Below, in pieces: positions 61,101 to 64,000 of a stretch of 64,000 bases of DNA. The notes under the pieces were generated by a model that saw only the letters and a program-made list of their open reading frames with translations, did no database searches and was not told the DNA's origin. The position numbers and the translations under genes were made by a program. How positions within the stretch are numbered: position 1 is the stretch's first letter; each line of letters begins with the position of its first letter. Origin of the DNA: Dendrophyllia cribrosa (Eukaryota; Cnidaria; Anthozoa; Scleractinia; Dendrophylliidae); the NCBI GenBank assembly GCA_024195265.1, contig JAJLRJ010000003.1:31286143-31350142 (forward strand). The letters are read 5' to 3'.

Positions 61101-63675
61101 GTAAAATAACGAGGTAAAAGAACGTTGGTCAAAGTATGTTCTCATGACTAGATTTCTTTGAGGGCATTTTGATTTGTACAAGAGCAAAATTGGCAGACAC
61201 CTCACCAGCTGTTTTCACCAACACTGTATGAATGTAGTCTGCTGACTGTATAAATGAATAAAAGTAATGGGTCAACACCCACTATGTCCAGAAATGCAGG
61301 AAAAACTAAAGAAGAAGTTAATAAATATGACTTCATACACATGTAGCATCATTTCCCAAAGGTACAATAGCACTTCAGAGAAAACTATTAAAATGACAGC
61401 AAAAACCTCTCTGCACAACATCAAACTCCCCCAACCATTGATGTTTACGTTACATTACTGTTGCATGTATGTCGATGTAACATGCGCCTTTAACACTGTC
61501 TTCTCTGACTCTTTTGGGAAAAAATGTCTGCTTCATTACTGATTGTTGTTCACAGGTTTTATTTTTTTTTTAATTTATGTAGGGTTATGCTAACTTATAC
61601 TCAGTTTGCAATATTGAGGTTAGGATCAGGGTTAGGCTGACCGTATTGGATACAGAAGCTCACAAGCTGGAAAAATTGTCACCGCGCCGTTGCTTTAATA
61701 TAATTTGAGTCTTTGTTTCAGTTCATTCACTTTGTTAAGTACGGCCTGAATTAATGATATCTATAATTTCAAGCTGCTCTTTGCAAGTAATGCTATTCAT
61801 TATTCTTGAGGGGATATCGTGCTGAGATGGCAGGTAGTTGAGAACTCACTGTAGGTGATCAAAGGTCAACAAAAGACTCGCTTAAAAATGTTACTGGGGC
61901 AATTTATAAGCGAGAACAAGATCGACCGGTCGTTAGATGGTCCTTTATTATTTCTGCTCAATCACTTGCGCCAAAACTGCAGCACTATCAAGTGTGGGGT
62001 AATTAGGGGTTACTATAAATAGATTGTTTTAGAATTTTATTTTAGGGGTATTTTTTTTTACAAAATTGGGATACAGATTATTTCCAAAATTTATCCAGGA
62101 TTATGGATTATTCTCAAAAATGCTACAAAATAGTGGCTAAATTCCACCAAAATGCACCATTCCAAGATTCAGTTAAAAAATCAAAGGCTCCTACAAGCCA
62201 ATTCATGAATATGAAACAACCTTTGAACCCTCCCCTTTCCTATGCTTTTTGTTCAACCAAAGAAGCTTGCTTGGTACTTGCATAATGCAGTCAAGCCATG
62301 ACCAATCTTAAAATGACAATGGGCCTGTTCTAACAAATACTACCTAAATCCATGGAACAAAAATTAATGGTGGTGAAGTACCTTATCCACTATTTATATA
62401 TAACTATCTGACTGTATATGCATCTATTCATAACCAACATGTAAAATATTTTAAAATTTAGAAAATGCCTGTGGTGCACAACTCATTAAATTTCACTTTA
62501 ATTTTTAATCTATTTTTAGGTTGATACTTCATAATATAAATAATTAATATGGATTATCTATTGAAGTAAGGCATCATCAGGCACATAGAATTTCCTTTGT
62601 AAAAGTGTGATGCATCCACAGACCTCTCTAGTTAATTCAAAATTGATTTACATGCATTTAGCAATTTTTAAGTGTCTCACCATCTAGTTATACAATCTTC
62701 CACAGCATTTGTCAGGGCGTGGCCAAGATGAAGCGAGCCTGTCACATTAGGTGGAGGAATACACATCATAAATAAACCATGTGGGTTAGGCTCTTGAAGG
62801 CTCTTGCGCTGTTTCAAATAACAAAACTATTAATCCTACTTCTAAGAGAACATTGAATATTATCCTTTAAACAAATCTTACCAAATTTGAAATTTCTTAC
62901 CCCATACTCTGGCTTGAAAAATCCCTAAAAAGTAGAAAAGTAAAAGAGTGAATGTAAGACATGAAGAAGATATAATTGAAAAGCCATTATCAACACAACA
63001 AATAGTGGGAGACGTCAGCCTTGTACCCAGTCGTCTTCGGCGCATATAGAATGTGATGTCACCCATCAAGCTGATTGGGAAGATTTGCCCAGGACACTAT
63101 CACTCTTGGCCCCAAGCCTCTGAGAGCTCTCTTTGCTTGGTAAGCATGTTGAGGCCCGGGAACAACGCTGGGGATGAGCGAAGAATGATACATTCAGTCT
63201 GGCAGGGATTAACAGACTCTCAAAATGTCAAGGCTTCTCTGAGCTTTTAGACAGAAGGGTGTTGGCCCACCAGGCTTTTAGCCAGAAATTGAAAAGTGGG
63301 TGTCCTGAAGGTATTTCTCATCATAAATTTTTAAAGGATTAGGTGCAATTTTCATGAATTTCTTCAAAAAGTGGGCCTCCACAGGACGCCTGGACACCCT
63401 GCTGGCTAAAAGCTTGTGGCCCACTTATGAAGACATTTATGGAAATTACACTGATGCTTTTTCAATTTTAGTGGAAGAACATACATGTAGCTTCAATACA
63501 CCCTGTTTTATTTATTATCTAAATAGGCACCTGCTCTAGTACATGTACATGTACATGTACATGTATATATATACAATGTATATGTTATACATGTATACCT
63601 CTTTTTCCCACCATGCATACCATGCTGCCTCCACATATGTGGGACTGTAGCTATCTGGCATTGCTCCACTCACAT
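21304..63675 (-). CDS. VARS1: Cytosolic valine--tRNA ligase (valyl-tRNA synthetase), N-terminus outside window
   Basis: Exons, 5' to 3' on the minus strand: 63675-63599, 62924-62901, 62808-62681, 46894-46828, 45186-45089, 44467-44386, 44133-44014, 42995-42887, 42199-42111, 41970-41880, 41247-41105, 40558-40455, 40383-40302, 38726-38650, 38508-38418, 36590-36565, 36166-36087, 35480-35410, 34565-34335, 33525-33457, 32963-32885, 31813-31686, 30651-30496, 29139-29075, 27159-27024, 26454-26343, 25130-25046, 24146-24059, 23516-23403, 22668-22633, 21372-21304. Together they give 974 residues plus TAA; all 31 keep phase. The enzyme charges tRNA-Val with valine in the cytosol and edits misacylated threonine. 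Visible parts are HLGH (HIGH motif), the CP1 editing domain ([22 protein letters not shown]), [17 protein letters not shown], an anticodon-binding alpha domain and a charged C-terminal coiled coil. Similarity to vertebrate VARS1 is high throughout. Any N-terminal GST-like extension would lie to the right. No breaks were seen. Confidence 0.97.
21785..22420 (-). repeat. Satellite array related to the 88-bp family, reverse orientation (about 105-bp monomers)
   Basis: Five to six units each contain TTTCATTTGAATGGTCACAC, GACTCAAAAGTTAGAACCAC, TTGTACAGCATAATAAA and AAAGTACTGCTCAGTAGC. The AATGGTCAC and CAAAAGTTAGAAC parts are homologous to the 2109-2610 array. An insert containing CAGCATAATAAACAG lengthens the monomer. 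The surrounding VARS1 3' introns hold no other gene. Confidence 0.85.
23785..24005 (+). mobile_element. Rearranged copy of the AGAGCGG..CAATTGAG MITE
   Basis: Both terminal types are present (TTTCCAATGGAGTGTCGTAAA and CTCATTTGAAACCCGCTCT). The middle (CATGTATTTGCTTCGAGTTC) is inverted relative to full copies. Confidence 0.55.
24349..24483. mobile_element. Foldback MITE (AGAGGTTTTGCACGGCAGCC termini)
   Basis: Nearly perfect inverted arms of about 45 bp (AGAGGTTTTGCACGGCAGCC, then ATGTTGCATGGCAGGAAC) flank a short centre. Confidence 0.85.
25259..25972 (+). mobile_element. TTAA-flanked 88-bp-satellite element carrying a nested MITE
   Basis: TTAA lies at 25255-25258 and 25973-25976, with termini CTCTTTCACT and (complement) CCCTTTAACTCCCA. 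About two 88-bp monomers remain on the right. The left third is interrupted at 25271-25695 by a different MITE. Confidence 0.8.
25271..25695. mobile_element. MITE (AGCCCCGTCTACAYGAGC termini) nested in the satellite element
   Basis: The inverted ends AGCCCCGTCTACATGAGCAA and complement TTGCTCGTGTAGACGGGGCT are clear. Internally the block with ATTTTTATGTGGCAACTGTA is duplicated in tandem (about 68-bp unit). Flanking CTTTCACT and AGAATCAATTATGG are the two halves of the host element. Confidence 0.8.
26548..26720. mobile_element. pogo-like MITE (CAGTCAATCCTC termini, TA target)
   Basis: TA dinucleotides flank CAGTCAATCCTC on the left and GGAGGTTTGACTG on the right. The interior carries GCGGTCACCCTCTAT repeats. 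CAGT..CCTC termini with TA duplication are typical of pogo/Tigger elements. Confidence 0.75.
27215..27306. mobile_element. Partial MITE of the AGAGCGG..CAATTGAG family (one end)
   Basis: It ends with TTTTACGACACTCAATTGGAAACTGCTCT and includes GTGATTGGTCAG. Only one terminus is recognisable. Confidence 0.6.
27806..27911. ncRNA. Inverted pair of hammerhead-like Penelope tail motifs
   Basis: On the + strand CTGACGA (27867-27873) is followed by GAAA and CGTCAG (ending 27896). On the minus strand CTGACTA..GAAA..CATCAG occupies 27819-27847. The outer sequences CAGATTCAAAAGCTGA and its complement make the whole block a palindrome. Both resemble Penelope-like element tails containing hammerhead cores; the minus-strand core is degenerate (CTGACTA). 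Confidence 0.5.
28280..28789. mobile_element. MITE, CAGAAACCCATAAGTGGG family, with nested TA element
   Basis: Termini and body match the copy at 306-570. The match is interrupted at 28488-28733 by a second element and resumes exactly after it. Confidence 0.85.
28488..28733. mobile_element. TA-flanked MITE (CAGCTATTTCAATT termini) nested in another MITE
   Basis: The inverted ends CAGCTATTTCAATT and AATTGAAATAGCTG are flanked by TA at 28486-28487 and 28734-28735. Removing the element with one TA restores TGAATATTCGG, exactly the sequence in the uninterrupted copy near 510-520. TA duplication suggests the Tc1/mariner superfamily. The 62-codon ORF inside is not recognisable. Confidence 0.9.
29559..30176 (-). 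repeat. 88-bp satellite element, reverse orientation (about 6 monomers)
   Basis: The units contain AGGTTTCATTTGAATGGTCA, CACCATAGGATTTCATC and GACTCAAAAGTTAGAACAAA. The right end GGGAGTGAAAGGG is followed by TTAA (30177-30180). The left end is rearranged around AAAGGGTTAACTCCCAAGAG. It lies in the VARS1 intron between exons 30496-30651 and 29075-29139. Confidence 0.85.
31976..32219. mobile_element. Inverted-repeat element with tRNA-like core, copy 1
   Basis: The ends AGCTCAGAAGGAGGTCGGAC and complement (GTCCAACCTCCTTCTGAGCT orientation) are inverted. The core contains GGTCACAGGTTCAATCCTGAG, a box B-like sequence. A related element in the opposite orientation is at 32448-32746. Confidence 0.65.
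32448..32746. mobile_element. Inverted-repeat element with tRNA-like core, copy 2
   Basis: The termini AAATCATACCGTCCAGAAGG and complement (CCTTCTGGATGGTATGATTT orientation) are inverted. On the minus strand the core reads GGTGGTACAGTGGTACGG (box A-like) then GCGGGTTCAATCCTG (box B), separated by a triplicated AGCCTA unit. Confidence 0.65.
34012..34195. mobile_element. Foldback MITE (TAGACCCTATTC termini)
   Basis: Inverted arms of about 80 bp (TAGACCCTATTCAAAAATGG, CGGCCG, TGCTAATCAGCCCAACTAGC) surround a short centre. A diverged half copy is visible near 31140-31230. Confidence 0.85.
34335..34565 (-). other. VARS1: VARS1 exon carrying the KMSKS motif
   Basis: This 77-codon exon includes [20 protein letters not shown] and [19 protein letters not shown] at 34386-34400 is the second class I signature and binds ATP in the transition state. 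Introns on both sides are phase 0. Confidence 0.96.
36216..36475. mobile_element. CGTGAATACGCGAAGCG-family element, complete copy
   Basis: The left TCTCGTGAATACGCGAAGCG and right CGTATTCACGAGTTAGCTCA ends are inverted. The body contains CGGTCGATCGGCTGTAAACA and GGGGTGGGGG. Confidence 0.75.
36565..36590 (-). other. VARS1: VARS1 26-nt microexon
   Basis: The 26-nt exon encodes DTDGKYWI plus two bases and joins the neighbouring exons to give KYWISGRTEEE, matching the family (human DPDGRYWVSGR). The acceptor is TTTTCAAG and the donor GTACGA. Without it the frame is lost. Confidence 0.9.
36839..38013. mobile_element. 1.2-kb non-coding TTAA element (CCCATTCACTCCT termini)
   Basis: TTAA lies at 36835-36838 and 38014-38017. 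The termini CCCATTCACTCCTGAG and the complement of TAGGAGCGAATGAG are imperfect inverted repeats. CCC-starting ends plus TTAA suggest a piggyBac-type non-autonomous element. No conserved ORF was found; it fills most of the VARS1 intron between exons 38418-38508 and 36565-36590. Confidence 0.75.
39144..39910. mobile_element. PIF/Harbinger-like element (TAA target) with a Myb/SANT-like ORF
   Basis: TAA duplications lie at 39141-39143 and 39911-39913. Inverted arms of about 110 bp begin AGGCCCGTTTACACAGGCGA and are built of repeated GGCGATTT units. A 3-bp TWA target and a Myb/SANT-like protein are both hallmarks of PIF/Harbinger elements. Confidence 0.85.
39428..39655 (-). CDS. Myb/SANT-like (MADF-like) ORF inside a Harbinger-like element
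   Basis: Starting from the Met at 39655 ([12 protein letters not shown]), a 75-codon ORF has a basic stretch (KKKGSKK) followed by [18 protein letters not shown], the tryptophan-bearing first helix of a Myb/SANT or MADF-type domain, and then [13 protein letters not shown]. Harbinger elements encode such a DNA-binding partner of their nuclease. It may be only a first exon or a truncated remnant; no Harbinger nuclease is present here. It lies in a VARS1 intron on the same strand as VARS1. Confidence 0.55.
   Translation of the reverse strand: MADGVCTPSKSPKKKGSKKTWTALEEEYIINRWAEKECLFNTCSPDYKQLDKKIAARVDIQRGLNDEFGSTFISI
39982..40263 (+). mobile_element. MITE, AGAGCGG..CAATTGAG family, complete copy
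   Basis: The left AAAGCGGTTTTCAATTGAG and right CACAATTGAAAACCGCTCT ends and the core match the other copies. It ends 39 bp from the 3' end of VARS1 exon 40302-40383. Confidence 0.85.
41271..41440. mobile_element. Foldback MITE next to a VARS1 splice acceptor
   Basis: Inverted arms (TATATACCTAATTCAATAAA, then GGTTGCTTTGG, and complement) bound the element. Its edge is only 23 bp upstream, in the sense of VARS1 transcription, of exon 41247-41105. Confidence 0.8.
41649..41803. mobile_element. pogo-like MITE (CAGTGGAATCCCGATTTTTC termini)
   Basis: The ends CAGTGGAATCCCGATTTTTC and complement AAATCGGAATTCCACTG, with CCCGATTTTTCGAA repeated inside, are typical of pogo-type elements. TA follows on the right. 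Confidence 0.75.
43081..43432. mobile_element. hAT-like MITE with homopolymeric G/C termini
   Basis: The direct 8-bp duplication CTAGACCT is at 43073-43080 and 43433-43440. The element starts CCC then 34 G and ends 18 C then GGG, with inner arms ACTCCCATATAAAAATGAC and complement. The interior repeats CCTAAGAGGTACC-like motifs. A diverged copy without the homopolymer begins near 63798 and runs to the window end. Confidence 0.8.
46126..46596. mobile_element. Long-arm inverted-repeat MITE (AAAGTGCACCTAACCCCC termini)
   Basis: Imperfect arms of about 150 bp start AAAGTGCACCTAACCCCCAA and include TTTCTTGTTTTTAA and TTTGAATTTACAAAA on each side. Two poly-C runs (45745-45760 and 45944-45968) lie just outside. 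Confidence 0.8.
47787..47960. mobile_element. Near-perfect foldback MITE (TAGGCCATTTCCGAGTTGCC)
   Basis: Arms of about 75 bp (TAGGCCATTTCCGAGTTGCC and CTCGCTTTGA-side sequence) are almost identical, which suggests a recent insertion. Confidence 0.9.
48774..49192. mobile_element. TTAA MITE, GGGACACTGTACATGTC family
   Basis: TTAA lies at 48770-48773 and 49193-49196. The termini are (A)GGGACACTGTACATGTC and its complement. It is related to 8597-8972. Confidence 0.85.
49285..49668. mobile_element. TTAA MITE, AGGGACACTGTCATC family
   Basis: TTAA lies at 49281-49284 and 49669-49672. The left AGGGACACTGTCATC and right complement AGGGGCATTGTCACG are imperfect inverted repeats. It sits 89 bp from the previous TTAA element. 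Confidence 0.75.
50216..50701. mobile_element. PIF/Harbinger-like MITE (TTA target) just downstream of the nested gene
   Basis: TTA duplications lie at 50213-50215 and 50702-50704. The inverted termini read GGGTGCATTTTTTTGGGA and GGCTGCGTTTTTCTGGGA. Repeated AAATCCAAAT and GGATTT motifs fill the arms. A minus-strand AATAAA at 50505-50510 lies about 257 nt past the nested-gene stop and could act as its poly(A) signal. A Met codon followed by a GTAAG donor (near 50485) may be a remnant of a transposon exon. Confidence 0.75.
50767..52167 (-). CDS. Intronless J-like / ankyrin-repeat / PARP-like ADP-ribosyltransferase-domain protein
   Basis: An uninterrupted 466-residue ORF, by far the longest in the window. 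Residues 1-35 are Arg/Pro-rich with repeated REPPV-type units. Residues 62-110 resemble a J domain ([21 protein letters not shown], then [14 protein letters not shown]) but lack the HPD loop. Residues about 124-240 hold three to four ankyrin repeats ([30 protein letters not shown]). Residues about 295-445 look like a PARP-type transferase fold: HGT at 303-305, GETHFG and [13 protein letters not shown] near 341-365, and PEFRI with candidate glutamate E413 for the H-Y-E triad. No signal peptide or transmembrane helix is seen. It sits inside a VARS1 intron on the same strand, between a Harbinger-like MITE and a SINE. No splice sites interrupt it, so it may be an old retrocopy or an originally intronless gene. 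Substrate and function are unknown. Confidence 0.88.
   Translation of the reverse strand: MMSFLWRYFSRDPPVDRPREPPVHRRREPPLVAVYHHTTSSVSFRYTAPGGGTAVVPRIVRPYQVLQVNQHASKGDIKAAFKRVANHSRRQDRVMASLSYNILMSKVQRYRKKSNDTYEIIGSTDVIVLATVGDTASLLAQISKNTSLATSTDEHNHTLLYLTARSGFYDTTEALLKMGVPVNAKQVDGSTALHAASFYGQRPIVELLLRYGADPTIKNKWDGTPADEAATTEIKQVILSYKEDRISQIVSSLVGKDLAYRVHFIKRNGVVIGREVLRHSNAIDHRTRLVLDSIISNWINVWHGTKAQYLESILRHGLKPSGSMLPGGSTIKPPSNHYRLGETHFGIANWANAIFLSPSISYASHVCYSERIFSGNEQWCVLIRACVEPNAYTEHEPTVYRGDPIDGEPDTPEFRINATPEDKIMRVEAASKVVVRSIVFISLKFLENTRNLTFKELNSLFESKQY
52208..52250 (-). promoter_or_regulatory. Compact GAS + ISRE + kappaB-like element upstream of the nested gene
   Basis: Within 28 bp, centred about 55 bp upstream of the ATG, lie TTCCCGGAA (52214-52222, exact TTCN3GAA STAT/GAS form), GAAATGGAAAGCGAAA (52220-52235, three GAAANN units as in IRF/ISRE sites, extended by GTTTC) and GGAAGTTTCCC (52208-52218, kappaB-like on the reverse strand). 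A TATAAG-like element follows at about 52243-52249. In vertebrates these motifs drive interferon and cytokine responses. Chance occurrence of one is likely; the tight overlap of all three is not. Confidence 0.55.
52255..52503 (-). mobile_element. tRNA-derived SINE upstream of the nested gene
   Basis: On the minus strand it has box A (GGCGCAGTGGTGAGAGC), box B (GGGTTCGATTCCCGG), a body with GTTGAGTTTGTTGTTGG, CTCCGGGTACTCCGG and GTGTCCCCAATTAGTA, and the tail GACACTTAAATAAAGT. It is the same family as 4629-4812. ORFs over it are artefacts. Its 3' end is about 88 bp from the nested gene's ATG. Confidence 0.88.
52794..53030. repeat. Tandem duplication, about 110-120 bp, two copies
   Basis: Both copies contain GTTCAATCGG, AACGTAACAACGCTGAAAAA and an identical block of about 52 bp starting ATTGCCTTCCCCGTGAAATG (52858 and 52979). 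The second copy has a short extra segment (CTCATAAAAGAAC). It is non-coding. Confidence 0.85.
53230..53368 (-). mobile_element. tRNA-derived SINE of a second family, minus copy
   Basis: Box A (GGTGGTCTAGTGGTAAGAAG) and box B (GGGTTCGAATCC) on the minus strand are followed by a T-rich stretch and an end with CAGTGTTCTAAATTAACTAT. It pairs head-to-head with 53605-53765. Confidence 0.75.
53605..53765 (+). mobile_element. tRNA-derived SINE of a second family, plus copy
   Basis: Box A (GGTGGTCTAGTGGTTAGAAG) and box B (AGGTTCGAGTCCTG) are followed by a tail ending CAGTGTTCTAAATAAACTAT, like its inverted partner. The anticodon arm does not fold like a functional tRNA. Confidence 0.75.
54480..55625 (+). 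pseudogene. Penelope-like element 3' fragment (C2H2 finger + GIY-YIG), interrupted
   Basis: In one frame a C2H2 finger (C-x2-C-x12-H-x4-H, 54605-54670) leads to a Cys-rich linker ending TYGR near 54759. After an interruption the same frame continues at about 55315 into a GIY-YIG endonuclease-like segment ([20 protein letters not shown]) ending WISQ-stop at 55620. The order finger, linker, GIY-YIG matches the C-terminal part of Penelope-like retroelements. No RT is attached and it is dead. Confidence 0.7.
54760..55314 (+). mobile_element. 5'-truncated Penelope-like insertion inside another Penelope copy
   Basis: The direct repeat ACATATGGTAG appears at both edges (ending 54759 and about 55319), consistent with an 11-bp target duplication. 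The insert has its own GIY-YIG C-terminus (KTLTPNGLN, near 54960), a tail with GTCGAAATATTGG, and a 36-nt perfect inverted repeat of its own last bases (54866-54901 versus 55275-55310). Confidence 0.65.
56597..57937 (+). pseudogene. Penelope-like reverse transcriptase, with stops and an altered catalytic motif
   Basis: RT landmarks appear in order: [18 protein letters not shown], then [13 protein letters not shown] (motif A, where the catalytic Asp expected before VSSLYTN is Asn), [14 protein letters not shown] (motif B), RFIDDIFLI (motif C) and VNFLDTKV. In-frame stops at about 56839 and 57305, and a shift after the RLWSL segment near 57935, split the frame. It is therefore a dead copy. The RT type is Penelope-like rather than LINE or LTR, judged by the KIHK..GRP and SSLYTNI signatures. 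Confidence 0.85.
57945..60235 (+). pseudogene. Penelope-like GIY-YIG domain split by a TTAA transposon
   Basis: A Cys-rich linker ([10 protein letters not shown]) and a GIY-YIG-like start ([18 protein letters not shown], from about 58050) run to 58199. The frame then resumes at 60088-60091 with the C-terminal part and ends in the typical [11 protein letters not shown] near 60210-60240. One further stop lies in the right part. Frame continuity across the insertion shows that the transposon landed in an existing element. Confidence 0.75.
58200..60087. mobile_element. 1.9-kb TTAA element (AGTGCCTATGAAATGAA termini) nested in the Penelope copy
   Basis: TTAA lies at 58196-58199 and 60088-60091. 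The inverted ends AGTGCCTATGAAATGAA and complement TTCATTTCATAGGCACT are near-identical over about 17-20 bp. There is no ORF above 60 codons, so it is non-autonomous. TTAA suggests the piggyBac superfamily, although the termini lack the usual CCC. Confidence 0.85.
60938..61095. repeat. Minisatellite (GGTATAAAACACGGACT units)
   Basis: About eight irregular units mix GGGTATAAAACACGGACT with GGACTATGGACTG. They follow the Penelope element in the long VARS1 intron. Confidence 0.85.
62681..62808 (-). other. VARS1: VARS1 exon carrying the HIGH catalytic motif
   Basis: The exon encodes [15 protein letters not shown]; the HLGH tetrapeptide (class I HIGH motif, ATP binding) is at 62719-62730. It ends in a phase-2 donor that joins across a 15.8-kb intron to 46894-46828, which continues [15 protein letters not shown]. 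Both neighbouring exons match the family without gap. Confidence 0.95.
62901..62924 (-). other. VARS1: VARS1 24-nt microexon
   Basis: Eight codons (GFFKPEYG) are flanked by TTTTTAG and GTAAGA. The residues match the vertebrate segment between WWE and the HIGH region. Skipping it would keep the frame but delete a conserved segment. Confidence 0.9.
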
Positions 63676-64000
63676 CTACCACAACAAGAAAAAGCAAAAA
63701 TGATTACACACTGGTTAACTTTATGCGGTCCACATACCACAGTTACATGTTCACTGAACAGTAACTTAACTACATGAGATAGATATGCATCCAGTAGGGA
63801 GACTTTCATATAAAATTGATGGGAGAGATTGTTGGAAGTTTTGAAAAGGAACCCTGTAAGGTATCAGGAATCCCTTTTGTGGGTGTGGCACTTATTAATT
63901 TTTACCCCTAAGAGGTAACAGATTCTTTCTGAAATGTTGTTGCTATCAGCCTATTTTTTATGGCTTTATTATCCATAACCCTTTGAAGGGGCTATGTCAC

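Larger units (their letters stand above)
46895..62680 (-). other. VARS1: 15.8-kb VARS1 intron hosting a nested gene and a transposon graveyard
   Basis: This intron separates the HIGH-motif exon from the next VARS1 exon. It contains MITEs (47787-47960, 48774-49192, 49285-49668, 50216-50701), the nested gene (50767-52167), SINEs and Penelope-like fragments. Stretches 46897-47786, 47961-48773, 49673-50215, 53770-54480, 55625-56390 and 60640-62680 show no gene that I can support; 60938-61095 is a minisatellite. Confidence 0.9.

Noticed and set aside
61267..61542. 91-codon ORF in the long intron
   Set aside because: Low-complexity composition, no recognisable domain and no splice context; no support beyond length.
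63798..64000. Possible coding at the right edge
   Set aside because: It is a decayed copy of the 43081-43432 MITE (shared CCCCTAAGAGGTA motif), cut by the window end.

Overview
This is animal (metazoan) nuclear DNA, most likely from an anthozoan cnidarian such as a stony coral. The genes are intron-rich with GT..AG splicing and conserved animal proteins, and the introns are packed with small TTAA-, TA- and TWA-flanked MITEs, tRNA-derived SINEs and Penelope-like retroelements. The species call rests on general familiarity with repeat style and protein similarity and cannot be proven from this window.

Layout. (1) Positions 1-19354, + strand: the 3' half of a full-size ABCA-family lipid transporter of the ABCA1/ABCA4/ABCA7 type, 21 exons and about 1062 residues, covering the second transmembrane domain, its large exocytoplasmic loop, the second nucleotide-binding domain and a C-terminal tail with a VFINFA motif. 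The 5' half lies left of the window. (2) 19355-21303: a convergent (tail-to-tail) intergenic stretch with candidate poly(A) signals for both genes and one MITE. (3) 21304-63675, - strand: cytosolic valyl-tRNA synthetase (VARS1), 31 exons and 974 residues, from just before the HIGH motif to the stop codon; its N-terminus lies right of the window. (4) A 15.8-kb VARS1 intron (46895-62680), which holds an intronless 466-codon gene on the same strand (50767-52167) encoding a degenerate J-like segment, ankyrin repeats and a PARP-like ADP-ribosyltransferase-type domain. The 45 bp upstream of it contain a STAT/GAS-type site, a triple GAAANN IRF/ISRE-type site and a kappaB-like site. The same intron holds fossil Penelope-like elements, one of them cut by a 1.9-kb TTAA-flanked element.

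How the parts relate. ABCA and VARS1 are unrelated neighbours that converge. The nested gene is the best candidate for something undescribed: its domain set and proximal promoter motifs suggest an innate-immune-inducible effector, although that role is inference. Most other DNA is transposon-derived. Target-site duplications, empty-site comparisons and reading-frame restoration allow several insertion events to be ordered. I assembled exons by hand from splice consensus, codon phase and protein similarity; in both genes every junction keeps frame.
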